Counted from the first letter of the stretch, positions 37,131 through 50,790 are shown. The stretch: 64,000 bases of DNA from Todiramphus chloris collaris (GCA_025345505.1 JANVCC010000185.1:267757-331756); one strand, 5' to 3'. Notes: generated from the sequence alone by a model not told the origin. Made by a program: numbers and translations.

Positions 37131-39129
37131 TGACTCTGACACTGTTCCTTTAGTTATGAATAGATAATAAAAATCCTTAACCTGTGTACAGTACAAGTAA
37201 GCAGAGAAAAGATGTCTGTTTCCCCTAAACCTAGAAAATAAGACAGAAACCAACCAGAGCTGAAGTCAGCTGTCATTATGTCCTGTTTCCCTCAAAAAAT
37301 CAGTCCTCATCACATGCACCTACGACAAAAGCCTGGATCAGGAAGATAATTTGACTTGTCTGTAAATTGATATGCACAAACTCCACAAATTAGAGTGAGG
37401 TTTTCAGAGGGGTATTTTGCTGATCAGAAGGAGGTCAATGCAGTGGGAAACTTGGGAAAATCCTGCACAAGGCAGCACAGTGTGGTCTGGTGGTTCTGCA
37501 TGGACAGTGCTCTCTGGAGGCACCTCGGTGTGAAGACTGGGTTGAGTCAAATGCAGGTTGTCCCAGACGCAATGGTAATGTAACCTGGAGAAAGTTGAGA
37601 GAGAGCTATGTGGGAACAATCACTATTTTGAAGACAGAGCTAGCATACTTTAAATCCGTACCTGGGAAAATTTCTAGAGCCTCTCTGACAGTCCGATAAA
37701 CCAGTTCCCAAAACAATGTAGTAACATCTGTGAAAGGTACTTTTCCCAAGACAGAGACACGTATCCATCTGTGGGGTGGTCCATGCTGGGTGATAGCTTG
37801 TTGCTGCTCACTCATGGAGGCCAGCACAAAGTTGTGCTAGTCCTTTGCACAGTTCTAGTAAGTCTATTTTGGTATCCATCTTACCATGAAATGATGCGAG
37901 TCCTCCCTCCTAACTGCCTTGAGAGAAAGCAAGTGATAGCATCTGCATGTCTTTTTCCGAGTGGTGTATCTGGGGCAGGAAGGAAACTGATGTTCAAATG
38001 ACAAAATGCAACTCTGGTACCCGGCACATTCTAGTTGAAGAGACCTAGTGCTGACTGAATGTAAAATTGACAAGTAAGTGTAGATGAACAGAGTGGAAAC
38101 AGACTTACAGCATGAGAAAAAGTGGCACAGTAGATGAACAGTGGCAGGGGCACCTCCGTCACTGCTTCTCATTAACAGTGGGGAGGATCAGCTTGGGTTT
38201 TCAACAACTGGCGTGAAGTTTGAACTTTTTCATAGAGTGATTAATACAATTAATGAATTTTACTTACATGGAACAGATATTAGCAAGAATTAAAATGTAA
38301 TAAAAATGGGCCAAGAAGGAGATGAGAAAAGTGGCAGAAGTTAGTTGGTCTCAGAGATGTGACGTTACAACATACACACAAGTGGGAGAGGAATTTCTTA
38401 GGATCGTAAAAGCAGGAACGATGGAAGGAATGAATAATAGCAAACCTTGTGCTGGCAGTGAGCTCTGCTGGGCTGTGAGAAAGTCTTGTAAGCAAAGGGT
38501 GGAGTGCATCACTAAGGACATTTAAATCATCTAGAACAAGGTAGAGTAGAAAATGTCTTCTGAAAAAAATACATATCTTAGTCTTTCGGGATGATGTGCA
38601 ATATGTTACAGTGACAATAAATTCAGTCTGTATTTTATACTAGGCCACCAGTGTTATGCTGGGACATAGCTTGGCCTCAGCTGTAAAAAGGACAAAAAGA
38701 GTGACTTCTGGGAATAGCCAGGCAAGAGTTCTGGCAAAGCCTGCTCCTGAAACTTCCTATGAGACTGTGAAGGTCTCATGTGGTGAAGCAGCAAATGGAT
38801 GTGTGTAGAGAAGCCTCACCAGGGTGTAAAGTTTTTTGGCTAAATAGGGCCTTCAGTAAGAAATGTACAGAAGAATGTACATGATTGGAGTGTGGGCTAA
38901 GGATTGGAACCAACTGGATCTGCCTGTGGTGCCCTTAAGTCTGGCACCCTTGGGTCTGCCCCCTCTGCGTGTTGTAGCTCATTTTAGTCTTCTGCAACAC
39001 TTTCCACTGCACAGAAAGCACTCTGATTATGCTGTAGAAACACAGATTTGTTTAAAAGTTCCCCCTCTTGAATGCATGCTTGCAGGAAATCTTGAGGAGT
39101 AATAATAGCAACAAATCAAGTAAAGCTAC
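37131..39129. other. Non-coding stretch
   Basis: Mixed unique sequence leading up to LTR copy 2. Short frames only. Nothing else identified. Confidence 0.4.
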
Positions 39130-39605
39130 TGTCCTGGTTTGGCTGGGATGGAATCCTGGTCCAGGCAGGGTCTGCAGGCCGTTAGCAGCGCCCATCAGCC
39201 AGGGCAGCTGCCCCGACTCTGCTGCAGGTGCATCCCAGACCAGAAACATCACCCTCAGTGTAAAGGGGGAAGTTGGCTGGGGCTGGGGGCTGCTTCTGAT
39301 CCTGCTCCTCTTCTTCCTCTTCCTGCTTCTTCTCCTTGCTGGAGGGGCTTGCTCACCATTCTGCTCCTGAGGGCTGCTCTGCTCTTTGTTGTGGCTGCTC
39401 TGCATTTGCTGGGCTGAGTGTAACTTTGAACACTTCATGTTAGTAGTATTATTGGTTTTGCTGTTTCATTAAATCTGTTTTCATTTTTGTCTGTGGGGCT
39501 TATCTCATTTTCCTGCTGGTCCTTTTTGGTCTGCATTTGGCGGGTGGCATGGGCTGATAGAGCAATTGCTGCAGTTTAGCCCTGGGTATGGGTTAAACAA
39601 AGACG
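39130..39605 (+). mobile_element. Solo LTR of an avian endogenous retrovirus, copy 2
   Basis: Runs from TGTCCTGGTTTGGCTGGG to a GGGTTAAACAAAGACG end, which corresponds to the GGGTTAAACCACGACA terminus of bird LTRs. ATTAAA at 39468-39473 is in the expected place for the LTR polyadenylation signal. The flanking pentamers are GCTAC (39125-39129) and GTTAT (39606-39610), which differ by two transitions and could be a worn 5-bp target-site duplication. A 5-bp duplication would fit an ERVL-type element, but this is weak. The first 312 bp are nearly identical to copy 1. No gag, pol or env sequence lies next to it, and the 38 kb to copy 1 is far too long and non-retroviral to be one provirus. It is therefore a solo LTR left by recombination. 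Confidence 0.82.
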
Positions 39606-41781
39606 GTTATGAAGGGAATTTTTCTTCACATGGGAAGAGCCATCTATGATTTTTTTAAATTTTAATCTTCTAGACACTTCTGAACTGCTGTTTCTTGGTA
39701 CAGAGAACAAGGACATATTTTAAGCCAGGAATGCTTTTTCCCTGATAATCCATATAAAAATGCACTTACATTTTCTTTACTTGATGACTAGTTACAAAGA
39801 AACATGGTGGCACATTGGATAGAAATGGGAAACAAAACTAGCCCACCGTGAAAGTGGAAATAAGAAATCTGCACATTCCTATGCCTGGGGCTTCTTTACA
39901 CCTCAGTATCCTTAATTATGTTCCAGAGTATTTTGACGTTCCTTCTATTTGCATTTAGATCTTTCATCAGAAAGCTAATGTTCTCAGAGCAAGTAAGATC
40001 TCAAACCCCATAAATCCTAATGTTTAATATGTTAACGATATAAAGATAAGTATTTAATTTTACTTTATGCATGACAGAGAAGCCAATGACAAATAGCACT
40101 GAGTAATATTTATGAGTTCCATGCCTGGAGGAATAATAAGCCCTTTAAATTATTGTAAATTCTGACAAGGCACATACATTGAAGACTATATAAAACTTTA
40201 CACTTTATGCATGTAACTACAACACTGTTCTTGCCACAGTTCAGCTCCTGATACTCCAAGCTGATGTGATCACAAGGCAGTATCTTCCCAAGCTGAAACA
40301 ATTGGTGGGAATGTCTCTGACTATCCTGCAAAGTATTGCTCTGGCCTGCAGATTCTGGCAATGTTCTGAAATATGCCATGAGAAGGGCAATAAGAAAACT
40401 GGTCAGGCTGTTATAAGGTTACTGTATGCCCATCATGGCTAGAAACAAAATGGGGTGGTTCTTTCCTTTCATTATTTGTATATTAACATTATGTGATCTG
40501 CATCCCCACCACCCTCTTATTAACAGCTGCTAATGAAAGGATGAGAGCTTTGTGCAAAGTGACACAGTTGCCTGCTGCTATCGTTAACACTATCTATACA
40601 CTGCCATCCTTAAAAGATATGTTCCAATGTACTGGAGCAGAGAATTGTCTACTTTAACTCAAATAGTCTTTCTTTGAAATACATGTGTAGAGCAGAGGCA
40701 GTGGTTGCACATAAAGGGGCACAACAGTGTGACTGGGTTTCATGACATTTAACCAAGCATGATGAAATGGAGTGGGGCAGAAGGTGGGACTTTTCCTTTT
40801 TAGAGTCATGTTTAGACCAGTAAAGAGCTAGTTTCCCCCATCTCTAAATACCATGTCTTGCCATCCATCCCTGGTACCACTGCACCACATCAGCATGGAG
40901 CCTGTGCAGCCCATGGACCCTGCACAGAAGGGTGTACCAGACACATGCCTGAGGATTTTCACTTCTGCTTGCAGAGGTTGTGCTGGCAGGAAATGTAGCA
41001 GCAGAACCAGAGTCCCAGTCCTGCTTGGAAGGACTCTCTCCTCTCCTCCTTCATAGTAAAATCAAACTGTTTAAGAGGGGGGAAAAAACAAACAAAAAAC
41101 CCTACTAAAACAAAAACAAACCTTAAAAATCCCTGCAACATTTCCCCAAAGCAAGAATCCTTTTTTTCCCTTAATGGCAATTTACACCACCATTACCTTG
41201 GATGGGATTTCTTCCAACAGAAGCTGAGGGATTTTTTAACTCAGTTAATCAGGCGTGGCAGGAAACTGTTACCAGTTATGCACAATGCATCTAGTTTCTT
41301 CCCTTCTCTGTTCCAAATGTGCTTGAATTTATTAAGGTACAGAAGACTTTGAGAAATGTGATGTTGTGGGCTTGCCAAAATAAACCACAATCGATGATGA
41401 AGCAATAATGTATTTAACAAAGTGTCATGGAAAAGACAAGCTGCAAAATCTATTTGCTGGGCTGCTATCTACACTTTACTGTCTGCAGCTGCATACAACA
41501 GGATCCTGTGTATTTGCTGAGTGCTCTATATGTGCAGGACTGCTGGGTGAATTTACCCAAGTTCAAGTAACCCAGACTGTGATCTTGGTTATAGTTCTTT
41601 AAATTCTGATACTAACTGTTGAGAAAAAGATGTTGGATAGAGGAATCTACACATTTAAAATGTGATTTCACTTACACCAGGCCTCAAGGCTTTAAGTTGC
41701 ACTTGCAATAGAATCCTAGGTTATGTAATTTAATTCTCCTTTTGATTTCCTATATGACTTTTGCGGCAATATGGAACTTCA
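39606..41781. other. Non-coding stretch
   Basis: AT-leaning unique DNA with an A/C-rich patch at about 41080-41125. No gene, RNA or further mobile element recognised. Confidence 0.4.
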
Positions 41782-42126
41782 CTGAGGGGCAACCTCATCA
41801 CTCTCTGCAGCTTCCTGAGCAGGGGACATGGAGAGGGACATGCTGAGCTCTTGTCCCTGGAATCCAGGGATAGGACACCTGGCAATATTTCAAAGCTGTG
41901 TCGGGGCGGTTCAGACTAGGTATTAGAAAGCTTTTCTTTACTGAGAGGGTGGTCAAACCCTGGAACAGGCTTACTAGAGAGGTGTTCAATGCCTCAAGCC
42001 TGTCAGGGTTTAAGGGGCATTTGGACAATACCCTTAACGTGCTTTAACTCGGTCAGCCCTGAAGTGGTCAGGCAGTTAGAGTAGAAGATCATTGTAGGTC
42101 CCTTCCAACCGAAATGTTCCGTTCTC
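41782..42126 (+). mobile_element. CR1 retrotransposon 3' fragment
   Basis: Starts CTGAGGGGCAACCTCATCAC, matching the CR1 segment around the end of ORF2, and continues through TTTCTTTACTGAGAGGGTGG and CTGGAACAGGCTTACTAGAG. It ends GTAGGTCCCTTCCAACCGAA, then degraded TTCTNTTC-like units. It is on the plus strand, opposite to the other two copies, and about 345 bp long. It is more diverged, for instance around the 41820-41890 stretch, so it is probably an older insertion. Confidence 0.93.
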
Positions 42127-45020
42127 TCCTCAGAAGAGGCTCTTCACTCTGCCCACACTGCACTGGACTATGTTGATGTGTGTAAAACTGTGCTAAGGGG
42201 ACGCAGGGACAGGCGACAGATTTCACAGCTACCTGTGAGGGCTGCAGGCGATGCCGGGGCTTTTGTGAGCGCTGTGGCCTCCAGACAATCACAGTGTTGT
42301 TGGTGATGTCTAGAAAGTAGGACCATGCTTAATCACTGAAAGGCAACTATGCCCGCTATTTGGCTCCTGGGGGAAGTCCTTCATCTCAGCAATTGTCACG
42401 GCATCCGCATGTGTGAGTGCCCTACTGCTAGTGCTGGCAGTGCCCTGCCACTCCTGGAACCCAGGAACCAAGCTTCTAGAGGAGAGTGGTGATATCCACG
42501 TCATGGTGGCACAGGTCCTTGTAGTGCTGATGCACAAAGGAGCAGCAGGATGTGATTCACCACTCCCTTCGGATATCACTGTGAGATGCATGGTGCAGCA
42601 GGGAGTTGAGGGTCTGGGCTGAGGAAAGCAGAAAGGACGTTCTCGAGACAGAATGTTTAATGTTGCCGTGCGTGCTGGCTGCTCAGCTGACATAGCAGCA
42701 AACCCAGCCTCTCCTTTCTGCTTGTTGATTTGTTTCTACACTTGGCATCTTCCCTTTCAAGACTGGTTTTCTAAAAATCAGGTAAAAATATTTAAGTATC
42801 TAATACTATTAAGGTATTTTTAATTCTTTTTTTTTTTTTAATTGAGCAGTGGAGACTGGCTGTCTCTTGCCAGCTCTTGCTATGTTTTGCATTTTGGGTG
42901 AGACATGTACATAAAGGGTCTTGAACAAATAGTAACATTCTGTTGCTCTCAGTGCCCATCTGTAACTCATTTTCAGCTCATTCTAAGGCTTGAACTAATG
43001 AGTGTGCTGAGGACACTCAGAGCAAAAATAAAACAAAATTCAGAAAGTTGGTGAAACGCTGTTTTTCTTGGCAACAGGAAGGAGCATGGACTGCTATGGG
43101 GAGGTGCCTTGTGAGAGAACCATCCTCCCATCCTTCACCTACCTCAGCTCAGTGCTGGAGGAGCGAGCTTCCACTGGTGTCATGCCTCACGTGTCACACG
43201 GGGATGTGCTGGCCCTGGGCTATCTTACGCACTCTGTTCAGATGATAACTGAAATATTTCCTACTGCATTATTTCAAGTAATGTATAAATAATACAGACA
43301 GTAACATGGATTTCTTCAATTTAGTTATTCTACCAGGTGCATGAGCCTTAACTTAGATGGGAATCTGTACCATAGAAACAATGGCAAATATGGTATGTAA
43401 TAATCCAATTAAAAATAACAGCTCCTGTGTGAGGGCAGCCAATAACCTTATTGTTGCCACTAAAAAGTGCAAGAGCAGTACAAACATCAGGGTATTTTTT
43501 TTTTTTTTTTTAGTATCAGGGCTGTATTTTTCTTTTTTCATGACGAGTTTTGCTTCAGCATAGGGTTCTCAAACTGAGATGCTAAATAGATTAGGAATCA
43601 AAGAGCTATTGAAAAATGAAAAATTTTCATTAAAAAGTTCAAGGCAGAATTGTGGAGGAAATGGATGATGGCACAATATTTTCAAGGATAAGCAATGGTG
43701 ATTGTGCTTCTCAGCAGTGGTTCAATCAAACTGATAATGATCAGACACACGTCTGATAAGATGCAGATCACTGGGGGCTCTTACAATGAGTTGGAGCCAC
43801 TCAGATTCCCGGCCATGTGCAGTGCCAGCCCGTATCACTGGAGCATCTCCTGCCCCTTGGAACAGCTGTGGGTGGAAGCTGCTGGGCTGTGCTGGTCAAG
43901 GTCAAGCACCTCAGAAATTGCCAACTCCTATGTTGTTGTCTGAGGCTGAGCATGGGGGCTCACCGGTGGGTGGTGGTAGATGAAGGGTTGATACAAAGGC
44001 AATAAATCCACACTTGGGGCTGTTATCTACTGCTATGGAAGGTCAGGTACAGGCCACAGGTCAGACAGGCTTTTACTATCATCCATTTAATTTAAGAATA
44101 ATGAATAACAAAACAAACACATTTGTTTTCTTGGAAGTATTGCAAAAAACCCTTTTTTTAAAGCACATTCCAAAGCTTTGGTTAATAAGGATGTGTGATG
44201 GTCTTGGATTTTGTCACTGGTTTGACAGTGTACAATGAGGATGCTGTCCCTCTCTGGCCTCTGTTAGAATAACTGAGCTACCTGATTGTGGAGGAGGGCT
44301 TTTCTAAGTCTTGAGAGCAGGGGCAGGCTGGTAACTAAGCAAGGTTTAAATCTCACAAGGCTGTATTTCTCTGTTCTCCAAACTAATGAAAGTATTTCTT
44401 TGCAAGGAGAATTTTCCTGTACTCCTGAAGAAGTGTTGCAAGACAGCATTTAAAACGTTGCATCGGTGCCTTCTAGCATTAAACCTAATTAAGTTTCTTT
44501 CATGTTTTGGAGGCCGGTACATGCTTGATTTCAGGATGATGGCAAAGTGCCGGCACTGCCGGGAGATCTGTGTCAATGTGTGAGGTACCTCTGCAGTAAA
44601 AAGTAAATGACAGTCAGAAATTGGTAGCTGGTGCTTATAATATAGACCCAAGAAGCTAAGATTGACATTTGCTGGCAGCAGGTTTGTTGTGGTTAAATAT
44701 CTTTTTTCTTTAGCCAAGGAAAAATACTCACACAAAAATTACTTGATCCACAGCAGAAGAATAGGATTAGCATCAGGAAGGGGTGTCTGGTGGCAGGCCT
44801 CCATGGTATGAGCCTCTGTCCCTGAATGCGATTCATTCTTCCCCAGCTGAGCCGGTGGGAAGTTCTTGTTCTTACAGGAAAGTGCACAGACCGCTGCAGT
44901 GGTGTTGTTTTTGCTCTCATGTTCTGCCCTTTTGCAGGGGTCAAGAGTTCCTCCATTAAACTCACTCCAGGCTATAGGTCCAAGCATAAGTAGCCTATGT
45001 TGCCTGTCCTCCCAGAAGGG
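42127..45020. other. Non-coding stretch with simple repeats
   Basis: Mixed composition. A T-rich run lies near 42827-42839 and a 17-T run at 43495-43511. Frames of 60-130 codons, none with a recognisable domain. Confidence 0.4.
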
Positions 45021-45029
45021 ATTTTATAG

Positions 45030-45620
45030 ACGGGGTGCTGGAGCCCTCATGAAACGCTTGTCAACTCGGCACTGTTTGCTTATCCCAGGTTCACTGGAAG
45101 GAGACCTTGCTTCACTCTTCGGTCTGTCGTGGCAATTTTTTTCACACGTTTTCTCTATCTTTTTTTCCAATCGCCATCTCTAGTGAGATCTCTCCACCGC
45201 TGCCAACCAGCTCTTCCAGGCTGCGCAGCCTGGCACGGCGAGACAAAGCCGGGCTGAGTCATTTACAGAAACAAGGCAGCGCCCGCTATCCCAGCGCGGG
45301 GCAGGCTGCTGCTGGGACATCCCCAGTGCCCAACAATAAACCAGTCCTCTCCGGTTAATCGTCACCCCTGCCGATGAGACGGAGGCTGGTCACTCTTGCA
45401 ATCAAGGACAAAAGTCTTTTCTTGTGCTCTTTGTTGCCTGTAACAAAGCTGGTCGGACGCAGCTGGGATCAGGCCCACAGCTGATCCCTTCCCCCCGGGC
45501 CATTCCCCTCGGCTCAGCTGGGGTACTCTGGACAATAGGGAGCTGTGCTTGCTGCCTCGCAGGATGTGAGTCTATAGTTTGGACAGCCCGAGAGTACGCG
45601 TGTATTCTCCCCATTGATGT
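45030..45620. promoter_or_regulatory. CpG-island-like patch, possible promoter or enhancer
   Basis: By hand count about 22 CpG lie in roughly 440 bp at 45180-45620, an observed/expected ratio near 0.6-0.7 against strong depletion nearby; several more lie in 45030-45180. An AP-1/MARE-type site, GCTGAGTCAT, is at 45253-45262. A pyrimidine-rich acceptor-like run (TTTTTTTCCAATCGCCATCTCTAG) ends at 45182 and a GTGAGT lies near 45566. No TATA box or clear first coding exon is visible, so the direction of any transcript is unknown. Confidence 0.35.
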
Positions 45621-47216
45621 TCAGGGGCTCGGTACCTCTTTGTTTGGTTTGCTTTATTGAAAGGTAAAGCGGAAGAAGGGATAATGCCCCTGCTTAGAAA
45701 TATAGATGCGTGGTGACATAAAAGGGATGAGAAAGGAACATTTCAGCCATGTGACCTGGATCTACATGCTTTGCAGGTGGGTGTGGTGTGGGAGGGGAGC
45801 TGTTATACCAGCTGTGCTGCCCCACTGCAATATTTCCTCGGGCAGGATCCTTTCCATAAAGCAAAGCCCTGGTCCACGTTCAGATAGCAGGCTGCCCTGC
45901 TGTAAGATGTCAGGATAACCTTCCAGTTCCTCCTGGCCTCTGGTAGGTAGCTCTCCATGCAAGAGTGAACAGGCAGGTCTGACTCAGCTGCAAACAGACA
46001 AGCCACCAGAAAATGATGATCAGAAAATAGTGCTCTCCATTTTCCGGTGTTGGAACTTGGCTTCTTCAGCGCGTTTGATGTAGGTGCATTAAAAGTACAG
46101 GATAATTTTTTCCACTCTCTGTTTCTGTATTTTTGTGGTTACCTTTCTCCCAGCTTGGGAGCCAGCAGGCAGATCCTAGCACGTCAATTTTCTACCCACT
46201 TATGCCTCAGCAAGACATAGAGCTAGCTGTGTGAGCTGTGTCTGTCTCGTTAAGACCTAACCCTGTTACCTGCTTCCACACATTTTGTCCTGCTGGGCCT
46301 TACAGGAAATCACCTCACAGTGCCTTTATTTTCATGGAGCATACTGCTACCAAGAGCAACCCAGCATCTAGCTACCTTTCCCACAGTTTATCATACACGG
46401 TGGCTAAACTTCATGTACTCTGAATATCAGTCCAAGAAGCTGTCTGCGCTCACATCTGCACTGAACACCTAAGGGACAATGCCCAGGGCTATGGTTTAAA
46501 TAAAAATATGCCCTTTTCCAGATCATGCACAAAGAACTAGAGAAAGGTCAAAACTGCAGTGGTCTCCTACTCCTCCTCCCTGCTACTGAATAACTGTTCT
46601 CATGTCTTCAGTGAAAAGAGTAGCAGATGCTGATAAACATCTTAGCAGAGATAATTTAAGCTGTATTTATCTATGCACACAAATAAAACTTGAGACCATA
46701 CAGGCAACATCACATTCTCTGGCATCTGATGTTAAAGATACGAATGACTCTTAGTCCTTTTACTATTTTGGAATAATGTATTTCCTGATTTTCCAGGTGT
46801 CATTGGATTATTGATAGTTGTGTTCTATCTGCATATCAATGCTTGTACTCTCTCCGCAAAAGATGCTTACCTAGAAGCCTGCAGAAATTGAATACATATT
46901 CAGGACTCAAAACAATTCTTGCCTGATGTATTCAAACACAGCAGCAGAATTTCATCACCTACCTCACCACCAAATTCTTTTCAGATCTTATCTTTTCCAG
47001 TCATAAGCTAAAAAAGATGCATGATACAATATCCTACCAGTGCTGCAGGGGATGTGACTCCATAGGTAATTTGTGAGATAGATGTTGGGAGTGTCCCTAA
47101 CTAAAATTGTTTGAGGATAAAATTACTGAGCACAGTGCTGAAATGGTGGATCACCCACTGGCCTGGTCTAGGATTTCCAGGGGGCTTCTAGGCTCAAGGT
47201 GCCAAAATACTGCTGA
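45621..47216. other. Non-coding stretch
   Basis: Composition returns to AT-leaning after the CpG-rich patch. Nothing identified. Confidence 0.4.
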
Positions 47217-47220
47217 ATAT

Positions 47221-47240
47221 CAATTCAATTCAATTCAATT
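47221..47240. repeat. (CAATT)4 microsatellite
   Basis: Four perfect CAATT units. Simple sequence. Confidence 0.9.
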
Positions 47241-50200
47241 CCTAATCAATTAGTGTTTCTAATTCGGTTCCCTGAAAGTCAGCTAGTTCTTACAATAAAA
47301 ATTCTTTCAGTTTTTTGGATGGTGGTTACATTAAATATTCTATAGACTTTGACTATAACAGACAACATTGCTATAGCAACCAACGTATGAAACACTAGTA
47401 GCTGGTCTGACTGGAGAGAATGAAAAATTCAATGGCAAACCTGATGTACAGAGGGTAACTAGATCCAGAGGAAAGTTTTGTGCCTCTGTGTCTAACCAGC
47501 ACACACTGTGCAGATGCTTGGCAGAGAGTGGAAAAAGGAACATGTCAGGCCGTGGGCCATATTTTTTCTTTTATGGTTCTGCTCTGAGGATTCTGAGAGT
47601 GGCAAGAGGGGAGGGGAGGTTTGGAAATGGGGTGTGTAGCTGTTATCTCGGTTTTCATTGCTCTCTGTCTGAATAACGTTAGTTCTCCCCTAGACTTGCA
47701 CTGAATTCACAAATAACTAGGACTGAAAAATGACTGAAAACAATTCTACGTTTCACCAGAATCCAGGGAAGAGTTAGTCCACAGAAATACTAGAAGAAAG
47801 GAAAACATTTTCTGTATGGGAGAATCACAATGTGATTCTTTTTAACAAAGAGACAAGAAATGTCGTTTTCCTGACAGAGAATCACCAACACAGATTGTGG
47901 GCTTGGGACCTATTCAGTTACAGCTGCTGGTTCCTTGAGCAGGACAAGATCTCTGGTACTGAGAGAGCACCCCAGTCCAAACTCCTTTCTTCATGATACT
48001 GAGAAGAGGCAAGAGTTACTGTCTGAAATTACCTGCATAAAACATTGGCCTGAATTTGAGTTTTCTGGCTTCAGTAAGGACGACAGAGCTGTTAGGACAA
48101 GAATTGCAGGCTGGAAGTGACCAGAAGAGCAGTTCTGTAATTCTCCCTTCTCGCAGGAGATGCATGAAATGAAAGCTAAAGCACAGTGTGAGAGGGAAGG
48201 TGAAAGAGCCTCTGAAGAAAGGCAAAGGATGTTTGCAGGCTGAAAAATGTGATACCAGAAGACCCCCTATGAAAGTAAGCTGGTTCAGTCCAGCAGTCAT
48301 GTCTCTAGTACCAGCTTGGCTCTCCAAATTTTGCTTTCCATGTTGAACAAAACCTTCCCTACAAATTCACCCATTGTTGCTCCTCCTGCTTCAGTAAGTG
48401 GGTCTTGACTGCAAGGACCGTCTTCTTGCTGCTCTTTCTTATTTCTGCATCAGTAAAGAAAGGACTTGCCCTGGATTCTTCCAAGCTAATTACCTGAAGA
48501 ATGAACTCACACAAAAGCCAAGCCTGTGGGAACAGGAATGTGCCAATGACTTTTACTTTGCAGGGCCAAGGTGCTGGAGAGAGCTGGCTGCCCCGTGGAA
48601 CACAGTCTTGTCCTCCATCAGCTCCTGTAGAACTAGCCACAGGGTCACTGGAGGGAAGGATTTTCCATTTGCTGGCCACAGTGTTTGTACAAGAAAGACC
48701 TGTATATCTGATTGAGAAGAAAAGAATCTTTGTAACTCATATATTTAAGATTTTGCTCAAGAACAGATAATCCTTGTGAAAATCTTGCTCTGAAATGCTG
48801 CCAGGAGCAGTGGCTGTGTTGTTATCTGACAGGTGAATGCCGGTCTGTGCGCAGCAGCTTTTTGCCATATAGGATATAACGTGGGCACCTGACAAAACCA
48901 GCGGGAAGCTTTTCTCCCAGAGGGATACAGCAGGTTCAGCTGTTAATGCTGCAGTTCCCTGAGCGCGGCGTTTCTTGTGCACGCTGCCCGTCCATGGAAA
49001 CGCTGGGTTCACCACGTCCTACAGGTGGAGCACACGGGGCACGCTTTCCAAGCATCCCTCTCCTGGAAAACCATACCAACAGATGCGTATGCTGTGCATT
49101 TATTTTATCTCACTCATCTCTTCATTGATTGCAGTGTGTCTCCTAGCTTCGTTATCAACTGTATTCTGCGTGATTCAAAGACAGGGTCTTCTCAGCCTGC
49201 TGCTGTCAGACAGGATGTGCTGGAAGACGCTGCACACCTCCGTGGCAATGCTCATCACTTAACGCTACCTTGTGCTTTCCTTCCTGTTTAATTTTTCATG
49301 CTCTTAGCAGCCGTAAAAAGTCTGAAAGGTAAATTATGTGAAGACTCAAGTATAGAGGGGAACATCATTTGATTCTTCTCCAAAATTGAAAAAGAAATTC
49401 CACAAACACCTTCTGATTTTCACACATATAAGACATTGTACGTGTCACAGCCATGCCAGGCTCAGAAAGACAAAACATGCTGTTATCTTTTCAAACTGGT
49501 GCTTCCATTCTTTCCCCCTAGCCACTAATACAGTCTTTACATATAAGCTTCTTTTCAATAAAATAATATTTTTAATTCATTAAACATTTCCCTGCCCTTT
49601 CTACCTGATTGGAATGGGCATCTCTGCTCTTTAGCAGCCTTTCTGAAAATCTAGCTATTCCCTGAATCATAGTGCCTCCAAATGCCTTCTCCGACCGGAG
49701 ACCATCACCGTGGGCAGACACAGCTTCTCTGAAAGTAGTTGCAGGACTTAATTCCTTACAGAGTCTTAAGGCGAATGTACTAAAGATATTTTTCTGTAAT
49801 TCTTTCCATACCTGACATACAATGACTCTCAAAATACTTCCATTGTTGTATAGTGTATTAGATGGGTTGTTCACAGTTCCCAGTTTTAGGGACAGCTTTA
49901 GGGTGTTGTCTTATTTGCTGCAGGATCTGTGACCCTGCTCTGCTCCTCTCCTGGTCCTGAGCTGGTTTCAGCTCCTGGGAGCTGGGCACAGGGAGGGTGG
50001 TCCCCATCCTACGCTCACCTCCCCGCACCCACTGATGTCACTGTCTAAACCACCCAGAATGGTGTGCCTGGTGCCAGGGAAAGCCCGTGTACAAATGCCA
50101 CTGTGGCATCCATTAGAGACCATCACTGTGGTACTGGTATGTCACTGGTGTGGCCTGAAGAGCCGAATGGTTACGGAAAAGCTGTCTCTCGCTAGTTCTT

Positions 50201-50790
50201 TGGAAGCTGTATATTATCTCCAGCCTCCCTCCTGCCTCAGATAAGGATCTAGGTCAGACACTGATTTGACAAAATAAGAGATGAATATGTTTTATTTTGG
50301 AGGAAATAACGTATAGGAATCCTCAGATTCTCAGAGTGAAGCAAGGAGACTACTTTTTATACGGAGGCAAGGCAGAAAAGAGACAGGAAAATCAGGACAG
50401 GTGTCTGGAATGCACTATGGTTTTGCAAGAGCAGTTTTGGGGGGAAATTGGTCTTATTCAGATGGTATTAATTTTATTTCAGAAATAATAAAATAATGTT
50501 TACATTAAAATGTCATGTTCAATAAACTTTTAATTTAATTTTCCATTATATTAAAATATTAATGCTGCCATTATCTTGGTTCAAACCTAACCATTTAAGC
50601 CTTCCCCCCCAATCTTTGGAAAGTTAGCTTTTCAGTCTGTCAGAATTTTCGCTAGAATAAAAATTTCATTTTCTTTAAGTGCTACAAGATAAAGTTTGGC
50701 AAAGCAAAATACTGATGATTGATAACATATTATTCTATTGCTTTGAATAAACCATTTTTTCTTTTTTTAATCTACTTTGTCTGTGGACTT
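47241..50790. other. Non-coding stretch
   Basis: Mixed unique sequence. Frames near 48398-48770 and 48737-49291 of up to about 105 codons are open in overlapping ways on both strands, with no recognised family. AT-rich DNA at 49550-49600 and 50450-50760. Confidence 0.4.

Noticed and set aside
1061-39605. One provirus spanning the two LTR copies
   Set aside because: The 38 kb between them is much too long, holds no retroviral internal genes, and the LTR tails are strongly diverged.
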